Shown piece after piece: positions 1-7,467 of a stretch of DNA of 9,105 nt (position 1 is its first letter; every line of letters starts with the position of its first letter). This DNA is from an uncultured Lachnoclostridium sp. (GTDB lineage: Bacteria > Bacillota > Clostridia > Lachnospirales > Lachnospiraceae): contig CABQJX010000109.1 in the NCBI GenBank assembly GCA_902464595.1, forward strand, positions 1 through 9,105, written 5' to 3'. A program made the position numbers and the translations under genes. The notes below the pieces were generated by a model that saw only the letters and a list, made by a program, of their open reading frames with translations, was not told where the DNA came from and did no database searches.

Positions 1-204
1 ATACTTCCTGCGTTTTATCATAGGAGGAAGCCCGCCATTGGCAGAGCAGATCCTCTGGTTATTCCAGTAACTGATGTAAGTTTCTACCTGAATGATGCCG
101 AGATAAAAGAAGAACTGCGTAAGAGGGGAAATGATAAAAAACAATTGAAAAAGCCCATAGTCAAATGGAAATCCGAGAATATTACTAGGCAAATGAAGAT
201 ATAG
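1..204 (+). CDS. Unidentified partial reading frame, open at the left edge
   Basis: A reading frame enters from outside the window and runs 67 codons to a TAG at 202-204, with no start codon that would make it a complete gene. The residues are hydrophilic and lysine-rich towards the end (for example LRKRGNDKKQLKKPIVKW), with no signal peptide, membrane segment or motif that I recognise. Its last codons lie over sequence that reads as transposase in another frame (from about 180-189). The natural C-terminus has therefore probably been replaced at a junction with the insertion-sequence remnant, which would make this a truncated gene. It could also be non-coding DNA that happens to be open. I do not assign a function. 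Confidence 0.3.
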   Translation: MLPAFYHRRKPAIGRADPLVIPVTDVSFYLNDAEIKEELRKRGNDKKQLKKPIVKWKSENITRQMKI

Positions 205-457
205 AGCTATTCAGCTGTGCAATGAGAGGACACTGGAGTGTAGAAAGTATGCACTGGCAATTGGATGTAACATTTAAGGAAGATGCGAACACAATGCTGG
301 ATAAGCAGGCAGCAGAAAATTTGAATATCATAAGGAAATGGTGTTTAAGTATTCTGAAAATGTAGAGATATTTCGCCCTAATTTGTCGATGAAAAAGAAG
401 CGGTTTGTGATCAGTATGAACCCGGCGGAATTTTTGGAGCAGATATTGAATTTTTAA
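189..457 (+). pseudogene. ISAs1-family transposase, C-terminal remnant, frameshifted
   Basis: Two adjacent frames together read like the C-terminal end of an ISAs1-family (H-repeat-like) DDE transposase. The first, from 189 to a TAG at 363-365, contains MRGHWSVESMHWQLDVTFKE, then DANTMLDKQAAENLNIIRKW. This is the family's conserved GHW-x-E-x-x-HW-x-LDV-x-F-x-EDA block, which carries the last catalytic acidic residue. The reading continues one frame over from about 362 as VEIFRPNLSMKKKRFVIS and ends LEQILNF with TAA at 455-457. A single-base loss near 361 explains the shift. A TAG at 186-188 lies directly upstream, and the preceding residues (REYY) may be a vestige of the family's RYYISSL segment. 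The N-terminal two thirds, including the other catalytic Asp residues, is absent, so the element cannot move by itself. The segment 493-510 may be what is left of its right terminal repeat; I could not confirm this. Confidence 0.8.
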
Positions 458-527
458 AAATAAGATATTTTGAAAAAGAGGGAGGAAAACAATTCATGCG
501 TATGTCATGGAGGCAGTTTTCTTCCCC

Positions 528-556
528 TTGCCAAAATCCCGCAAATATGATTTAAT
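528..556 (+). promoter_or_regulatory. Probable sigma-A promoter for the parE-parC operon
   Basis: TTGCCA at 528-533 is followed after 17 bases by TTTAAT at 551-556, with a TG dinucleotide at 548-549 giving an extended -10 (TGATTTAAT). This would start transcription near 563 and leave a leader of about 68 bases before the ATG at 631. TATAAG at 559-564 is another -10-like string but has no -35 at a proper distance. The site sits just past the transposase remnant. The rest of 458-630 shows no terminator or riboswitch. The leader contains a small possible hairpin in which 575-580 (TGTACG) pairs with 605-610 (CGTACG). Confidence 0.5.
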
Positions 557-630
557 ACTATAAGACGAAACATATGTACGTATAAACGGAAGAATTATGT
601 TCCAGCGTACGCAGTAAATGGAGGAAAGAA

Positions 631-2550
631 ATGGCAAAGGAACAGTATAATGCGGACAGTATTACCGTGTTGGAAGGGCTGGAAGCGGTTCGTAAACGTC
701 CTGGCATGTACATAGGAGGGGTCGGCTCAAAGGGCCTGAACCATTTGATATACGAGATTGTCGATAATGCGGTGGACGAGCATCTGGCTGGATTCTGCGA
801 CTGCGTATGGGTGACTTTGGAGGCAGATGGATCCTGTACTGTCCGTGACAACGGGCGGGGTATCCCGGTAGGGCTTCACAAAAAAGGTGTCTCTGCGGCC
901 CGCATTGTCCTGTCCACCCTTCATGCAGGAGGAAAGTTTGACAACAATGCATATAAGACCAGCGGAGGCCTTCACGGGGTAGGATCCTCAGTGGTGAACG
1001 CCCTTTCCGCCCATTTGGATCTGAAGGTGTACCGGGACGGATGCATTTACCATGATGAGTACGAGAGAGGAAAGCCTGTTTTAGAGCTGGAGGACGGGCT
1101 CCTTCCTGTGATCGGAAAGACGAGAGAAAGCGGAACCAGGATCAATTTCCTTCCCGACAGTGAGATTTTTGAAAAGACTCGTTTTAAGGCGGATTGGATT
1201 AAGAGCCGCCTTCACGAAACTGCATACTTAAATCCGAAGCTGACCATTCTTTATGAAAATAAGAGGCAGGGCGAGGGGGAAAAGATCACTTACCATGAGC
1301 CGGACGGGATCATTGCTTATGTGCGGGAACTAAATTCCGGCAAGACAGCTGTTCACGATCCTATTTATTTTAAGGGGACCGTAGACCGGGTGGAGGTGGA
1401 AGCAGCGATTCAGTTTGTGGACACCTTTGAGGAAAATATCCTGGGCTTCTGCAATAATATTTTTACCCAGGAGGGAGGAACCCACCTGGCCGGGTTTAAA
1501 ACACGCTTTACGGCGCTCATTAATAGTTATGCCAGAGAGTTGGGAATTTTAAAGGAAAAGGATTCTAATTTTACAGGGGCAGATACAAGAAACGGCATGA
1601 CTGCGGTGATCGCGGTGAAGCATCCGGATCCTATTTTTGAAGGGCAGACAAAGACAAAGCTGGCCAGCGCAGACGCCACACGGGCTGTGTTTACTGTTGC
1701 CGGAGATGAGCTCCAGCTGTATTTTGACCGGAATGTGGAGGTACTTAAAGGGATTATTGGATGTGCGGAAAAATCAGCTAAGATCCGCCGCGCGGAGGAA
1801 AAAGCAAAGACAAATATGCTGACAAAATCCCGATTCTCCTTTGACAGCAATGGAAAGCTGGCCAACTGTGAGAGCCGGGATGCTTCCAAATGTGAAATCT
1901 TCATTGTGGAGGGAGACTCTGCCGGAGGCTCTGCCAAGACGGCCAGAAACCGTCAGTATCAGGCCATCCTTCCAATCCGGGGAAAGATTCTCAACGTGGA
2001 AAAGGCGACTATGGACAAGGTACTGGCCAATGCAGAGATCAAGACCATGATCAATGCCTTTGGATGCGGATTTTCTGAGGGTTATGGAAATGATTTTGAC
2101 ATCACAAAACTGCGCTATAATAAGATCATCCTCATGACGGATGCGGATGTGGACGGAAGCCATATTGATACATTGCTTTTGACCTTCCTTTATCGGTTCA
2201 TGCCAGATCTGATCTATAACGGACATGTATATATCGCTATGCCTCCTCTGTTTAAGGTAATCCCAAAACGGGGCAGTGAACAGTATCTTTACGATGAGAA
2301 GGAGCTGGAACGCTACCGCAGGACTCATACAGGTGATTTTACGCTCCAGCGTTACAAGGGACTTGGGGAGATGGATGCAGAACAGCTGTGGGAGACTACT
2401 TTGGATCCGGAACGCAGGGTTTTAAAACAGGTGGAGATCGAGGACGCCAGAATGGCCACGGAGATTACAGAGATGTTAATGGGAACCGAGGTTGGCCCCC
2501 GCCGTCAGTTTATTTATGACCATGCAGACGAGGCAGAGATCGATGCTTAA
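631..2550 (+). CDS. parE: Type IIA DNA topoisomerase subunit B (topoisomerase IV ParE-like; GyrB/ParE family)
   Basis: This is the ATPase subunit of an A2B2 type IIA topoisomerase; it binds ATP, closes the N-gate over the transported duplex and supplies the TOPRIM metal site for cleavage. At 639 residues it has the short Gram-positive form without the large E. coli GyrB insert. The GHKL ATPase shows YEIVDNAVDE (41-50, catalytic base Glu42 and Asn46), RDNGRGIP (72-79, Asp73), a GGK lid segment (100-102) and GGLHGVG (112-118). The transducer has the GQTKTK loop (338-343). TOPRIM shows EGDSAGGSAK (427-436), PIRGKILNVEKA (448-459) and DADVDG (504-509), and the C-terminal QRYKGLGEM lies at 573-581. 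ATG 631 is preceded by GGAGGAAA at 620-627. The A subunit follows after 69 bases. The family alone does not separate ParE from GyrB; I favour ParE because the partner lacks a GyrA box. The alternative name is gyrB. Confidence 0.9.
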   Translation: MAKEQYNADSITVLEGLEAVRKRPGMYIGGVGSKGLNHLIYEIVDNAVDEHLAGFCDCVWVTLEADGSCTVRDNGRGIPVGLHKKGVSAARIVLSTLHAGGKFDNNAYKTSGGLHGVGSSVVNALSAHLDLKVYRDGCIYHDEYERGKPVLELEDGLLPVIGKTRESGTRINFLPDSEIFEKTRFKADWIKSRLHETAYLNPKLTILYENKRQGEGEKITYHEPDGIIAYVRELNSGKTAVHDPIYFKGTVDRVEVEAAIQFVDTFEENILGFCNNIFTQEGGTHLAGFKTRFTALINSYARELGILKEKDSNFTGADTRNGMTAVIAVKHPDPIFEGQTKTKLASADATRAVFTVAGDELQLYFDRNVEVLKGIIGCAEKSAKIRRAEEKAKTNMLTKSRFSFDSNGKLANCESRDASKCEIFIVEGDSAGGSAKTARNRQYQAILPIRGKILNVEKATMDKVLANAEIKTMINAFGCGFSEGYGNDFDITKLRYNKIILMTDADVDGSHIDTLLLTFLYRFMPDLIYNGHVYIAMPPLFKVIPKRGSEQYLYDEKELERYRRTHTGDFTLQRYKGLGEMDAEQLWETTLDPERRVLKQVEIEDARMATEITEMLMGTEVGPRRQFIYDHADEAEIDA

Positions 2551-2619
2551 AAGCCTTTGAAAAGAAAAGACGGCTATCAAGAAAAGGCAGTTATATAGAT
2601 TTGGAAACGGAGACAGAAA

Positions 2620-4854
2620 ATGGCTGAAACGATATTACGGACAGAATACAGCGAGGAAATGCAGCGGAGCTACATGAATTATTCCATGAGCGTTATCACT
2701 GCCAGAGCCATTCCTGACGCCAGGGATGGCTTGAAGCCGGTTCAGCGGCGGGTACTCTATGATATGAGCGAGCTTCATTTGGATCACGACAAGCCTCACC
2801 GGAAATCAGCGCGTATTGTGGGCGATACCATGGGTAAATACCATCCCCACGGTGACAGCTCGATCTATGAAACGCTGGTGGTCATGAGCCAGGAATTTAA
2901 GAAGGGAATGGCCCTGGTAGACGGACATGGGAATTTCGGATCCATCGAGGGGGACGGGGCTGCCGCTATGCGTTATACAGAGGCGCGTCTGGAAAAATTT
3001 GCCCAGGAGGTCTACTTAAAGGATCTGGATAAAACGGTAAATTTTGTTCCCAACTATGATGAGACAGAAAAGGAGCCGGAGGTTCTTCCGGTCCGTGTCC
3101 CCAACCTTCTGATCAATGGGGCTGAGGGAATCGCTGTGGGTATGAGCACCAGTATCCCTCCCCATAATCTGGGAGAGGTAGTGGATGCAGTACAGGCTTA
3201 TATCGACGATCCGGCTATCTCTACGGAGCAACTGATGGAATATATGCCGGGGCCGGATTTCCCCACAGGGGGGATCATTGCGAATAAAAAGGAGCTGGCA
3301 CAGATTTATGAGACGGGAAGCGGGAAGCTGAAGCTCAGAGGCCGTTTTGAGGTAGAGCTGGGAAAGAGGAAGGCAGACAAGGATAAGCTGATCATCTCCG
3401 AGATTCCCTATACGATGATCGGTGCAGGAATTAATAAATTTCTTACCGATGTGGCAGAGCTGGTGGAGAGTAAAAAGCTGACAGATGTGGTAGATATTTC
3501 CAACCAATCCAATAAGGAGGGCATCCGCATTGTCCTGGAGCTGCGTAAGGATGCAGATATTGACCGGATCAAAAATATCCTCTATAAAAAAACAAAATTA
3601 GAGGATACCTTCGGGGTCAATATGCTGGCTATCGCAGAGGGAAGGCCGGAAACTCTGAATCTTCGCGGGATCCTTAAAAATTTCCTGGAGTTCCAGTATG
3701 TCAATACGGAGCGTAAGTACCAGGTTCTTCTGCAGAAAGAACTCGATAAGAAGGAAGTGCAGGAGGGACTGATCGCAGCCTGCGACTGTATTGACCTGAT
3801 CATTGCCGTGCTGCGGGGCTCCAAACAGCTGAAGGATGCAAAGGCCTGCCTGATGACGGGAGATGTGTCAAAGATCCATTTCCGGATGCCGGGATTTGAG
3901 GAAGACGCTAAAAAGCTTCATTTTACCGAGCGCCAGGCATCTGCGATCTTAGAAATGCGCCTTTATAAGCTGATCGGCCTGGAGATACTGGCCCTGGAAA
4001 AAGATTATAAGGAAACACTGCAAAAGATCGGACGCTACAGGAAAATCCTGGGGAGCCGGGCGGAAATGAACCGGGTGATCAAGGAGGATCTGGTTGCTAT
4101 TAAAGAAGAATTTGCCCTTCCCAGACGGACACATCTAGAGGACGGGCCGGAGGCGGTATACGACGAGAATGCTATAGCAGTACAGGAAATGGTCTTTGTT
4201 ATGGATCGGTTTGGCTACTGCAAGCTGCTGGATAAGGCCACTTACGAGAGAAATCAGGAGACGGTTGATACGGAGCAGGTTCATGTGATCCGCTGCCTGA
4301 ATACGGACAAAATTTGTTTCTTTACGGCTTTAGGCAATATGTATCAGGTGAAAGCAGCAGATCTACCAGCAGGAAAACTGAGGGATAAGGGCGTTCCCAT
4401 TGAAAATTTAAGTAAATTTGACGGCGCCAAGGACAGGATCGTATATCTCACAAGCGCACAGTCTATGAAGGGAAAGGTCTTTGTATTTGCAACAAAGATG
4501 GCCATGGTAAAACGGGTCTCAGGCGAAGAATTTGATACCAACAACCGGGCAGTAGCGGCTACCAAGCTCCAGGAGGGAGACCAGCTGGCCGCAGTTATTC
4601 CGGTGGGAGATGAGACGGAAGCGGTGATCCAGACTGCAGGCGGGGTATTCCTTCGTTTCCCGCTGGAGGAGATTTCTGTGCTCAAAAAAGCATCCAGAGG
4701 CGTCAGAGGGATCCGTCTGACACGGAATGATGAGCTGGAATCCTTGTATCTGATCGGGGAAAATCCCATTGTTGATTATAAGGGCAAGGAAGTTCATTTA
4801 AACCGTCTCAAGCTGGCAAAGAGAGATGGAAAAGGGAGCAAAATGCGGCTTTAG
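2620..4854 (+). CDS. parC: Type IIA DNA topoisomerase subunit A (topoisomerase IV ParC-like; GyrA/ParC family)
   Basis: This is the DNA cleavage and religation subunit, partner of the B subunit encoded 69 bases upstream. It has 744 residues. The N-terminal breakage-reunion domain shows the quinolone-determining segment HPHGDSSIYETL (75-86) with Ser80 and Glu84, the drug-sensitive residues at the positions of E. coli ParC Ser80/Glu84. The catalytic pair is Arg118-Tyr119 in MRYTEARLEKF, and the intercalating isoleucine is Ile179 in TSIPPHN. The tower and coiled coil run to about 500. From about 520 a beta-pinwheel is visible, with repeats such as FVMDRFGYCKLL, RDKGVPIENLS and RGVRGIRL (693-700). 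Blade one, where gyrases carry QRRGGRG, reads TYERNQETVDTEQVHVI, so no GyrA box is seen. That argues for relaxing and decatenating activity rather than negative supercoiling. The start has GGAG at 2609-2612. It may be labelled gyrA in some annotations. Confidence 0.88.
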   Translation: MAETILRTEYSEEMQRSYMNYSMSVITARAIPDARDGLKPVQRRVLYDMSELHLDHDKPHRKSARIVGDTMGKYHPHGDSSIYETLVVMSQEFKKGMALVDGHGNFGSIEGDGAAAMRYTEARLEKFAQEVYLKDLDKTVNFVPNYDETEKEPEVLPVRVPNLLINGAEGIAVGMSTSIPPHNLGEVVDAVQAYIDDPAISTEQLMEYMPGPDFPTGGIIANKKELAQIYETGSGKLKLRGRFEVELGKRKADKDKLIISEIPYTMIGAGINKFLTDVAELVESKKLTDVVDISNQSNKEGIRIVLELRKDADIDRIKNILYKKTKLEDTFGVNMLAIAEGRPETLNLRGILKNFLEFQYVNTERKYQVLLQKELDKKEVQEGLIAACDCIDLIIAVLRGSKQLKDAKACLMTGDVSKIHFRMPGFEEDAKKLHFTERQASAILEMRLYKLIGLEILALEKDYKETLQKIGRYRKILGSRAEMNRVIKEDLVAIKEEFALPRRTHLEDGPEAVYDENAIAVQEMVFVMDRFGYCKLLDKATYERNQETVDTEQVHVIRCLNTDKICFFTALGNMYQVKAADLPAGKLRDKGVPIENLSKFDGAKDRIVYLTSAQSMKGKVFVFATKMAMVKRVSGEEFDTNNRAVAATKLQEGDQLAAVIPVGDETEAVIQTAGGVFLRFPLEEISVLKKASRGVRGIRLTRNDELESLYLIGENPIVDYKGKEVHLNRLKLAKRDGKGSKMRL

Positions 4855-4909
4855 AGAGATAAATAAAAGATAAATATTTTTGTACTTCAACTTAATAAAG
4901 GAATAAAGC

Positions 4910-4938
4910 TTGATTTTTCTCTCTATTTGTTATAGGAT
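4910..4938 (+). promoter_or_regulatory. Possible promoter upstream of asd
   Basis: TTGATT at 4910-4915 lies 17 bases before TAGGAT at 4933-4938; TATAGG at 4931-4936 is the alternative -10, with a 15-base spacer. The surroundings are AT-rich and no strong terminator separates parC from asd. asd may therefore be served both by read-through and by this site. In the 139-base gap I see no lysine riboswitch or T-box, although such elements often control asd in Firmicutes. A perfect 8-base inverted repeat (4852-4859 with 4918-4925) spans most of the gap, but its 58-base loop makes it unconvincing as a terminator. Confidence 0.35.
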
Positions 4939-4993
4939 AGGTAACAAGATTCACCGCACAGAGGAATCAATCTGCAGAAAGAGGAGAAGATTT

Positions 4994-6079
4994 ATGGAAA
5001 AGAAATTGAGAGTAGGAATATTGGGCGCTACGGGCATGGTAGGACAGCGCTTTATTGCCCTTTTGGAGAACCACCCGTGGTATGAGGTAACAACTGTGGC
5101 AGCCAGCCCCCGTTCTGCCGGAAAGACCTATGAGGAAGCAGTGGGAGACCGCTGGAAAATGGATACTCCCATGCCGGAAGCGGTAAAGAAGCTGGTTGTT
5201 ATGAATGTCAATGAGGTGGAGAAGGTAGCGGCCTCTGTAGATTTTGTATTCAGTGCTGTGGATATGACAAAGGATGAGATCCGCGCCATCGAGGAGGCTT
5301 ACGCTAAGACAGAAACTCCGGTCGTATCCAACAACAGCGCTCACCGCTGGACGCCTGATGTCCCAATGGTGGTTCCGGAGATCAATCCAGAGCATTTTGA
5401 TGTGATCCCTTATCAGCAGAAACGTCTGGGGATCACCAGGGGATTTATTGCAGTGAAGCCCAACTGTTCTATCCAGAGCTATGCGCCCGTTCTTACCGCC
5501 TGGAAGGAGTTTGAGCCGTATGAGGTGGTAGCTACTACCTATCAGGCTATTTCCGGTGCAGGAAAGACATTTAAGGATTGGCCGGAGATGGTGGGAAATA
5601 TTATTCCATACATTGGAGGCGAGGAGGAAAAGAGCGAGCAGGAGCCGCTGCGCCTGTGGGGAAGGATTGAGAACGGTGTGATCGTCAAGGCAGAAAGCCC
5701 GGTGATTACCTGCCAGTGCGTGCGTGTTCCGGTTCTCAACGGCCATACAGCTGCTGTGTTTGTGAAATTCAGAAAGAAGCCTGCAAAAGAGCAGCTGATC
5801 GAAAAACTGCGCACCTTTAAGGGGCTTCCTCAGGAGCTGAAGCTTCCAAGTGCGCCGGAACATTTTATCCAGTATCTGGAAGAAGATAACCGCCCTCAGG
5901 TGACGGCAGATGTGGATTTTGAGAGAGGCATGGGGGTTTCTGTAGGACGTTTGAGAGAAGATACGGTTTACGATTACAAATTTATCGGCCTGTCCCACAA
6001 TACAGTGAGAGGAGCTGCCGGCGGTGCGGTACTCTGTGCTGAGCTGCTTACGGCTAAGGGCTATATCAAGGCAAAATAG
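4994..6079 (+). CDS. asd: Aspartate-semialdehyde dehydrogenase, archaeal/fungal type
   Basis: The enzyme reductively dephosphorylates L-4-aspartyl phosphate to aspartate 4-semialdehyde with NADPH. This is the cytosolic branch point towards diaminopimelate/lysine, threonine, methionine and isoleucine. From ATG 4994 it is 361 residues. The Rossmann loop GATGMVGQR is at 11-19, and the cofactor-binding AASPRSAGK follows at 36-44. The catalytic cysteine is Cys158 in KPNCSIQS. Downstream are QAISGAG (184-190), the substrate-binding Arg244 in CVRVPV, the general base His251 in NGHTAAVFVK, and the C-terminal HNTVRGAAGG (335-344). The overall pattern matches the Methanocaldococcus and yeast enzymes rather than the E. 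coli Asd branch. The frame is open back to a TTG at 4910, but 4994 is preferred: GAGGAG at 4981-4986 is well spaced and the Rossmann fold begins at residue 5. The 28 extra residues upstream resemble no part of the family. galM follows after 53 bases without a terminator. Confidence 0.93.
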   Translation: MEKKLRVGILGATGMVGQRFIALLENHPWYEVTTVAASPRSAGKTYEEAVGDRWKMDTPMPEAVKKLVVMNVNEVEKVAASVDFVFSAVDMTKDEIRAIEEAYAKTETPVVSNNSAHRWTPDVPMVVPEINPEHFDVIPYQQKRLGITRGFIAVKPNCSIQSYAPVLTAWKEFEPYEVVATTYQAISGAGKTFKDWPEMVGNIIPYIGGEEEKSEQEPLRLWGRIENGVIVKAESPVITCQCVRVPVLNGHTAAVFVKFRKKPAKEQLIEKLRTFKGLPQELKLPSAPEHFIQYLEEDNRPQVTADVDFERGMGVSVGRLREDTVYDYKFIGLSHNTVRGAAGGAVLCAELLTAKGYIKAK

Positions 6080-6132
6080 GGACGACCATTTGACATATAA
6101 GGAATCAATTGGAAAAAGGGGAAGGGACTTTT

Positions 6133-7191
6133 ATGGCCATCAGGAAAGAATCATTCGGGACAATGCCCAATGGGCAGGAAGTGGAGAAATACGTACTTAC
6201 CAACAAAAATGGAGTTCAGGCGTCTTTTATTACTCTGGGAGCTGTGTGGGTGTCCATGATGACGCCTGACCGGAATGGAGTCATGGCAGATGTGGTGCTG
6301 GGCTACGATACACTGGAGGACTACCGGAAAAATCCGCCTCATTTCGGAGCCCCGATTGGCCGCAATGCCAACCGGATCGGCGGGGCGTCTGTCGCCATTG
6401 GGGGAAGAGAGTATAAGCTGGCGGCAAACAATGGCCCTAACAATCTCCACAGCGGGCCGGATCTGTACCATGACCGTCTGTGGAGCTGCAAGGCTGGCGA
6501 GAGCGGGGAGGGAGACCGTCTGGATTTCTTCCTTCACAGTCCTGACGGGGATCAGGGATACCCTGGAAACGCAGATATACAGGTAAGCTATACTCTTACC
6601 GATGACAACCGCCTTCTTTTGGATTATCATATGGTATGTGATCAGGACACCATTGCCAACTTTACCAATCATAGCTATTTCAATCTGGCAGGCCATGACA
6701 GCGGAGATGTAATGGCTCAAAAGGTATGGCTGAATGCTTCCTATTATACTCCGGCCGATGAGGTATCGATCCCTACCGGCGAGCTGGCTCCCGTAGCAGG
6801 AACCCCCATGGATTTTACCGCTATGAAGGCGATCGGACGCGATATAGGAGCGGATTTTGAGGCCCTGCGTTTTGGAAATGGATATGATCACAACTGGGTT
6901 TTAGATCATAAGGAAGGGGAATTATCCCTGGCAGCTAGAGCATATGATGAGGCCAGCGGCCGCGGTCTGGAGTGCTATACCGATCTTCCGGGCATCCAGT
7001 TTTATACAGCTAATTTTCTGAAAGATGAGCTGACGGGCAAAGGGGGAGCCCATTATGATTTCCGCCATGCCTTTTGTTTTGAAACCCAATATTATCCGGA
7101 TGCGGTACACAAAGCCCATTTTCCTTCCCCAATCCTGAAAGCGGGGGAAACCTATCAGACGAGAACCGTCTACAAATTTACAGTGAAATAA
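6133..7191 (+). CDS. galM: Aldose 1-epimerase (galactose mutarotase)
   Basis: The enzyme interconverts the alpha and beta anomers of glucose, galactose and related aldoses by acid-base catalysis in the cytosol. From ATG 6133 it is 352 residues, usual for the GalM family, and folds as a beta-sandwich. Visible active-site elements are GRNANRI (76-82, Arg81), NNLHSG (103-108, His106), NHSYFNLAGH (179-188, His180), YDHNW (251-255, Asp252) and the catalytic base Glu317 in FETQYYPD. They align with His96, His170, Asp243 and Glu304 of the Lactococcus enzyme, as I recall its numbering. ATG 6133 has the purine-rich GGGGAAGGGA at 6118-6127. A TTG at 6109 would add eight residues (MEKGEGTF) with a weaker AAGGAA site, and is less likely. 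The gene sits 53 bases after asd, probably co-transcribed. No galK, galT, galE or sugar transporter is nearby, so the physiological sugar cannot be read from context. Confidence 0.93.
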   Translation: MAIRKESFGTMPNGQEVEKYVLTNKNGVQASFITLGAVWVSMMTPDRNGVMADVVLGYDTLEDYRKNPPHFGAPIGRNANRIGGASVAIGGREYKLAANNGPNNLHSGPDLYHDRLWSCKAGESGEGDRLDFFLHSPDGDQGYPGNADIQVSYTLTDDNRLLLDYHMVCDQDTIANFTNHSYFNLAGHDSGDVMAQKVWLNASYYTPADEVSIPTGELAPVAGTPMDFTAMKAIGRDIGADFEALRFGNGYDHNWVLDHKEGELSLAARAYDEASGRGLECYTDLPGIQFYTANFLKDELTGKGGAHYDFRHAFCFETQYYPDAVHKAHFPSPILKAGETYQTRTVYKFTVK

Positions 7192-7197
7192 AGACGA

Positions 7198-7219
7198 TTG
7201 ATCTATAATTGATCTATAA
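7198..7219 (+). repeat. Two tandem copies of an 11-base repeat
   Basis: TTGATCTATAA occurs twice without interruption, at 7198-7208 and 7209-7219, directly after the galM stop codon. The two copies are identical. Nothing suggests protein binding or mobility. A recent slipped-strand duplication in non-coding DNA is the simplest reading. Confidence 0.85.
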
Positions 7220-7229
7220 GTGAACCGTC

Positions 7230-7288
7230 CAGCCTGCCTTTTAAAGATGTTTGTTATCTTTAAGAGACGGGCTGCTGTTGTTTGTATA
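7230..7288 (+). terminator. Probable Rho-independent terminator after galM
   Basis: The arms 7230-7248 and 7256-7274 form a 19-base stem with sixteen Watson-Crick pairs, two G-U wobbles and one C-A mismatch, closed by the 7-base loop GTTTGTT. The base of the stem is GC-rich (CAGCC with GGCTG). The following tail, CTGTTGTTTGTAT, is T-rich but interrupted, so termination may be incomplete. It would close the asd-galM unit (and any read-through from parC) and separate it from topB. Confidence 0.7.
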
Positions 7289-7348
7289 GCTGAATGGTTC
7301 CAAAATATTGTCTGTTACTAAAATGGTATGAAAAAATCTCTCTTTTCA

Positions 7349-7377
7349 TTGCTTCCAATGTTATTTCATGTTATACT
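7349..7377 (+). promoter_or_regulatory. Promoter for topB with extended -10
   Basis: TTGCTT at 7349-7354 and TATACT at 7372-7377 are separated by exactly 17 bases, and TG at 7369-7370 gives an extended -10 (TGTTATACT). This is the best promoter match in the window. Transcription would start near 7384, leaving a leader of about 84 bases. That leader holds a small perfect hairpin (GAACA-TTG-TGTTC) and otherwise nothing I recognise as regulatory. Confidence 0.65.
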
Positions 7378-7467
7378 GTAAAAATATGTCTGGTGAACGG
7401 CAGCTTTGCTTTTGGCAGAACATTGTGTTCGCAGACGGTTTAAGTTTCAGAATAAATGAGGGATTGC

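Noticed and set aside
496..555. A 19-codon reading frame (ATG 496 to TAA) with a strong GGAGGAAAA site at 481-489.
   Set aside because: It runs through the probable end of the insertion sequence and across the predicted promoter, and its residues resemble nothing known. The ribosome-binding match is likely chance in AG-rich DNA.
2553..2589. A short inverted repeat (GCCTTT with AAAGGC) between parE and parC.
   Set aside because: It is only six pairs around a 24-base loop with no T-tract, so it is unlikely to terminate or regulate.
4852..4925. An 8-base perfect inverted repeat (TAGAGAGA with TCTCTCTA) spanning the parC-asd gap, considered as a terminator.
   Set aside because: The loop would be 58 bases, the stem is short and made of simple GA/TC sequence, and no T-run follows.
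4967..5998. A long open frame on the minus strand (343 codons) opposite asd.
   Set aside because: It lies wholly over a well-supported gene, its product is rich in His, Leu, Cys and Arg typical of antisense translation, and no promoter or family motif is seen.
6151..6891. A 246-codon minus-strand frame opposite galM.
   Set aside because: It is a shadow of the galM gene, whose active-site motifs are all in the plus frame.
7384..7467. The topB leader was inspected for a riboswitch or attenuator.
   Set aside because: Only a 5-base hairpin is visible, with no terminator stem, leader peptide or recognisable aptamer.
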